From: Acanthochlamys bracteata
Lineage: Eukaryota; Streptophyta; Magnoliopsida; Pandanales; Velloziaceae
Direction: 5' to 3'
DNA: 64,000 nt
Assembly: GCA_019914995.1 (NCBI GenBank)
Contig: CM034144.1
Location: 5,797,489 to 5,861,488, forward strand
Both the position numbers and the translations under genes were made by a program. Of this stretch, positions 62,008 through 64,000 are shown one piece after another. Each line of letters starts with the position of its first letter. The stretch's first letter is position 1. The notes below the pieces were generated by a model that saw nothing but the letters and a program-made list of their open reading frames with translations, ran no database searches and was not told where the DNA came from.

Positions 62008-64000
62008 ATGGGACCGGAGATAATCATCGCCGGATGGTTTGTTTCAGCTGTTGCATCGAAGATTGCGGGGGTGCTGGGTGACATTGTAATCTCGGAGCAG
62101 CCTGCCTGGCTGCTGGGGATGAAGGATGAGCTCGAAAGGTTGAAGATTGCTTTCCCGAGGATCAAGGCCGTGGTAGACGCAACAGAGAGAATGCAGATCC
62201 CGGATGGAGACTCCCCACTAGGGCAATGGCTGTGGCAGCTCAAGCATGCCCTTGAGCAGGCGGACGATGTGCTGGACGAGCTCAAGTACTTGGCCCTGAA
62301 GCAGCAAAAACGAGGCACCGTGAGCAATCTTAAGGATGCCTTTGCAAAAGTTCTTCAAGGTCTTTTCAGAAATGATAGCACCCTAAAAAGGCTTAAAGAT
62401 GCAATAAAAAACCTTGATCTGGTGGCTGGGGATGTGAGGACTTTCTTTAAACTGGCAAAAGTCTCGCAGCAGCAGCAACAACCTGTAACAATCAACAGCA
62501 ACATCACGAGCTCTTTTCTGCCATTCGAGGAAGAGGTGTTTTGCCGTGAAGAACAGATGGAGCAGCTAGTAGAAAAGCTTACAGATAGAAGTTATGAGTT
62601 CAGTAATCAACAAAATATTGCTATTCTTCCAATTACAGGTCATGGTGGGATGGGAAAGACAGTTCTCGCTCGGCACGTCTACCATCATGAGCGAATAAAA
62701 GAGTACTTCACTCTGAGGATCTGGGTGTGTGTTTCGCATAACGGCTTTGATGTGCTCGAAATAACCAAAAACATCCTGGAGTGCGGATTCCATAAGAGAG
62801 TCAAACTAGCAAGTCTTGAGGCAATACAAGGTCTGCTCATTCAAAAGATGTCGTTCCATAAGTTTTTGCTTGTCCTTGATGATGTTTGGAATGACAATGA
62901 TAGGGATAGCTGGGAGAAACTATTGACATCTCTACGTTTTGGAAGGAAAGGAAGTAAAATCTTGTTCACTACACGTTTAGGTTCGACGATTTATAAGATG
63001 ATGCCTTGTATGCTGAAGCCGATTGTTTTGCAAGGCTTGGAAAGTACAAGGTTATGGACGCTGCTTAAAAAGTGTGCTTTTCTTACCAACAACCATGCAA
63101 ACTATACCGATTTGGAAGAAATTGGAGGAAACATAGCTAAGAATCTACGAGGGTGTCCCCTTGCTGCAAAGACAGTTGGGGGAGTGTTACGTGCTCAGCT
63201 TGATTCTAACCACTGGAGAAGTGTTCTCGACTGCGACATGCTACACATGGATCATATACATCAAGGAAGAGACGATATTTGGCCAATACTGGAATTAAGC
63301 TACCATCACTTGCCACCACATTTGCGTCCGTGTTTTGCATTCTGTAGCATATTCCCGAAAGATCACCAATATCAAAAGAATGAGTTAGCTTGTATGTGGA
63401 TAGCAGCAGGCTTTGTCCAACAACCAGAAGACAATAACAATATCAAATGGGAAGACGTCGCCAAGAAATACTTTGCTGATTTAACAGGAAGAAATTTCTT
63501 TGACAAGCATCTTGATGGTGGTGGTAATGAGACCTTCACTATGCACGATTTGCTTAACGAACTAGCACGCCATGTTTCTCGTATTGAATGCTCCCATTTC
63601 TCTGGTAATCTGCCTCCCAAAATCCCCCCTACTGTTAGACACTTATGGATCAAAGCAGGTAATAACGGAAGTGTAGTTAACGAGCTTTCCAAGTTGAAGC
63701 ATTTGCGTACCCTGTTTTTATCCTCCGACTATTGTTCTATTTCTGTAGTGGAAGATCTTCTCAAAACTGCTCAAAATTTGAGGATAGTAAGTTTGAAACT
63801 ACATTGTGTAGCGGATGGAAGGGATTTACCGGAAGCTATTGGTAAACTGATTCATCTCCGCTTCCTTGGTCTTCATACCAACAGCCGGCTACCAGATTCT
63901 TATTGCAAACTTTATCATCTGCAGTTCTTGAATATAAGAAGTAGTATTCAGGAATACAAGGTTCCGAAAAAATTCACACAATCGATAAATTTGCGTGACT
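62008..64000 (+). CDS. CC-NBS-LRR resistance-type protein, 5' part (runs off the window)
   Basis: An open frame of 664 codons begins at 62008 (MGPEIIIAGWFVSAVASKIA) and has no stop before the window ends. The coiled-coil part has the Rx-type LEQADDVLDELKYLAL motif near residue 90. NB-ARC motifs are canonical: P-loop GHGGMGKT 211-218, RNBS-A LRIWVCVS, kinase-2 LLVLDDVW 287-294, RNBS-B GSKILFTTR, GLPL form GCPLAAKT, RNBS-D CFAFCSIFPKD, and MHD 512-514. LRRs start near residue 550 (VRHLWIKAGNN, LKHLRTLFLSS, GKLIHLRFLGLHTN). It is a cytosolic immune receptor of the RGA/R1-like CNL type. It shares motif spacing with the gene at 31826 but not that gene's substitutions, so the two are diverged cluster members. 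Confidence 0.95.
   Translation, partial: MGPEIIIAGWFVSAVASKIAGVLGDIVISEQPAWLLGMKDELERLKIAFPRIKAVVDATERMQIPDGDSPLGQWLWQLKHALEQADDVLDELKYLALKQQKRGTVSNLKDAFAKVLQGLFRNDSTLKRLKDAIKNLDLVAGDVRTFFKLAKVSQQQQQPVTINSNITSSFLPFEEEVFCREEQMEQLVEKLTDRSYEFSNQQNIAILPITGHGGMGKTVLARHVYHHERIKEYFTLRIWVCVSHNGFDVLEITKNILECGFHKRVKLASLEAIQGLLIQKMSFHKFLLVLDDVWNDNDRDSWEKLLTSLRFGRKGSKILFTTRLGSTIYKMMPCMLKPIVLQGLESTRLWTLLKKCAFLTNNHANYTDLEEIGGNIAKNLRGCPLAAKTVGGVLRAQLDSNHWRSVLDCDMLHMDHIHQGRDDIWPILELSYHHLPPHLRPCFAFCSIFPKDHQYQKNELACMWIAAGFVQQPEDNNNIKWEDVAKKYFADLTGRNFFDKHLDGGGNETFTMHDLLNELARHVSRIECSHFSGNLPPKIPPTVRHLWIKAGNNGSVVNELSKLKHLRTLFLSSDYCSISVVEDLLKTAQNLRIVSLKLHCVADGRDLPEAIGKLIHLRFLGLHTNSRLPDSYCKLYHLQFLNIRSSIQEYKVPKKFTQSINLRD

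Overview
The window is nuclear DNA of a flowering plant. It carries intron-containing genes with GT..AG splice sites, a plant group I WRKY gene, a plant CLC-type channel, a P-class PPR gene, CC-NBS-LRR immune receptors, AT-rich MITE-filled spacers and a Ty1/copia element. No TIR-type receptor is seen, and the receptor style resembles non-grass monocots. That placement is an inference only.

Layout. 1-2400: last three coding exons of a CLC-f-like chloride channel (+). 2412-5424: non-autonomous DNA element with a 53-54 bp tandem repeat at its left end. 7123-8772: two-exon BCS1-type AAA-ATPase (+). 10155-15131: five-exon WRKY2-like factor (-) with a textbook Tourist-like MITE in intron 3. 16060-20650: AT-rich spacer with MITE relics. 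20776-22083: intronless mitochondrial-type PPR gene (+). 24734-25728: four-exon gene for a small, probably plastid protein that I do not recognise by name (+). 27080-29390: an NLR leucine-rich-repeat fragment (-) abutting a decayed F-box/LRR-like gene (+).

31826-35293: large CC-NBS-LRR gene with non-canonical motifs (MHN for MHD, DDVN for DDVW), preceded by a 110-120 bp inverted repeat. Just downstream lies an exon-like tract of 27-residue in-frame repeats, cut by an 8.0 kb transposon block (35815-43814) with a near-perfect 8-bp target duplication and resuming behind it. The block holds a Myb/SANT-like transposon gene and a perfect 24-bp hairpin.

43900-54800: repeat-dominated spacer with a pyrimidine-rich tract, a broken FAR1/MULE gene (-) and UTR-like sequence without a clear gene. 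54825-59968: old, broken Ty1/copia element (-). 61103-61660: hAT-like element with 8-bp target duplication. 62008-64000: 5' part of a second, canonical CC-NBS-LRR gene that runs off the window.

The right half therefore looks like a disease-resistance gene cluster under heavy transposon traffic, while the left half holds housekeeping or regulatory genes with intact structure. The most unusual item is the repeat-bearing tail of the first NLR and its interruption by the transposon block.
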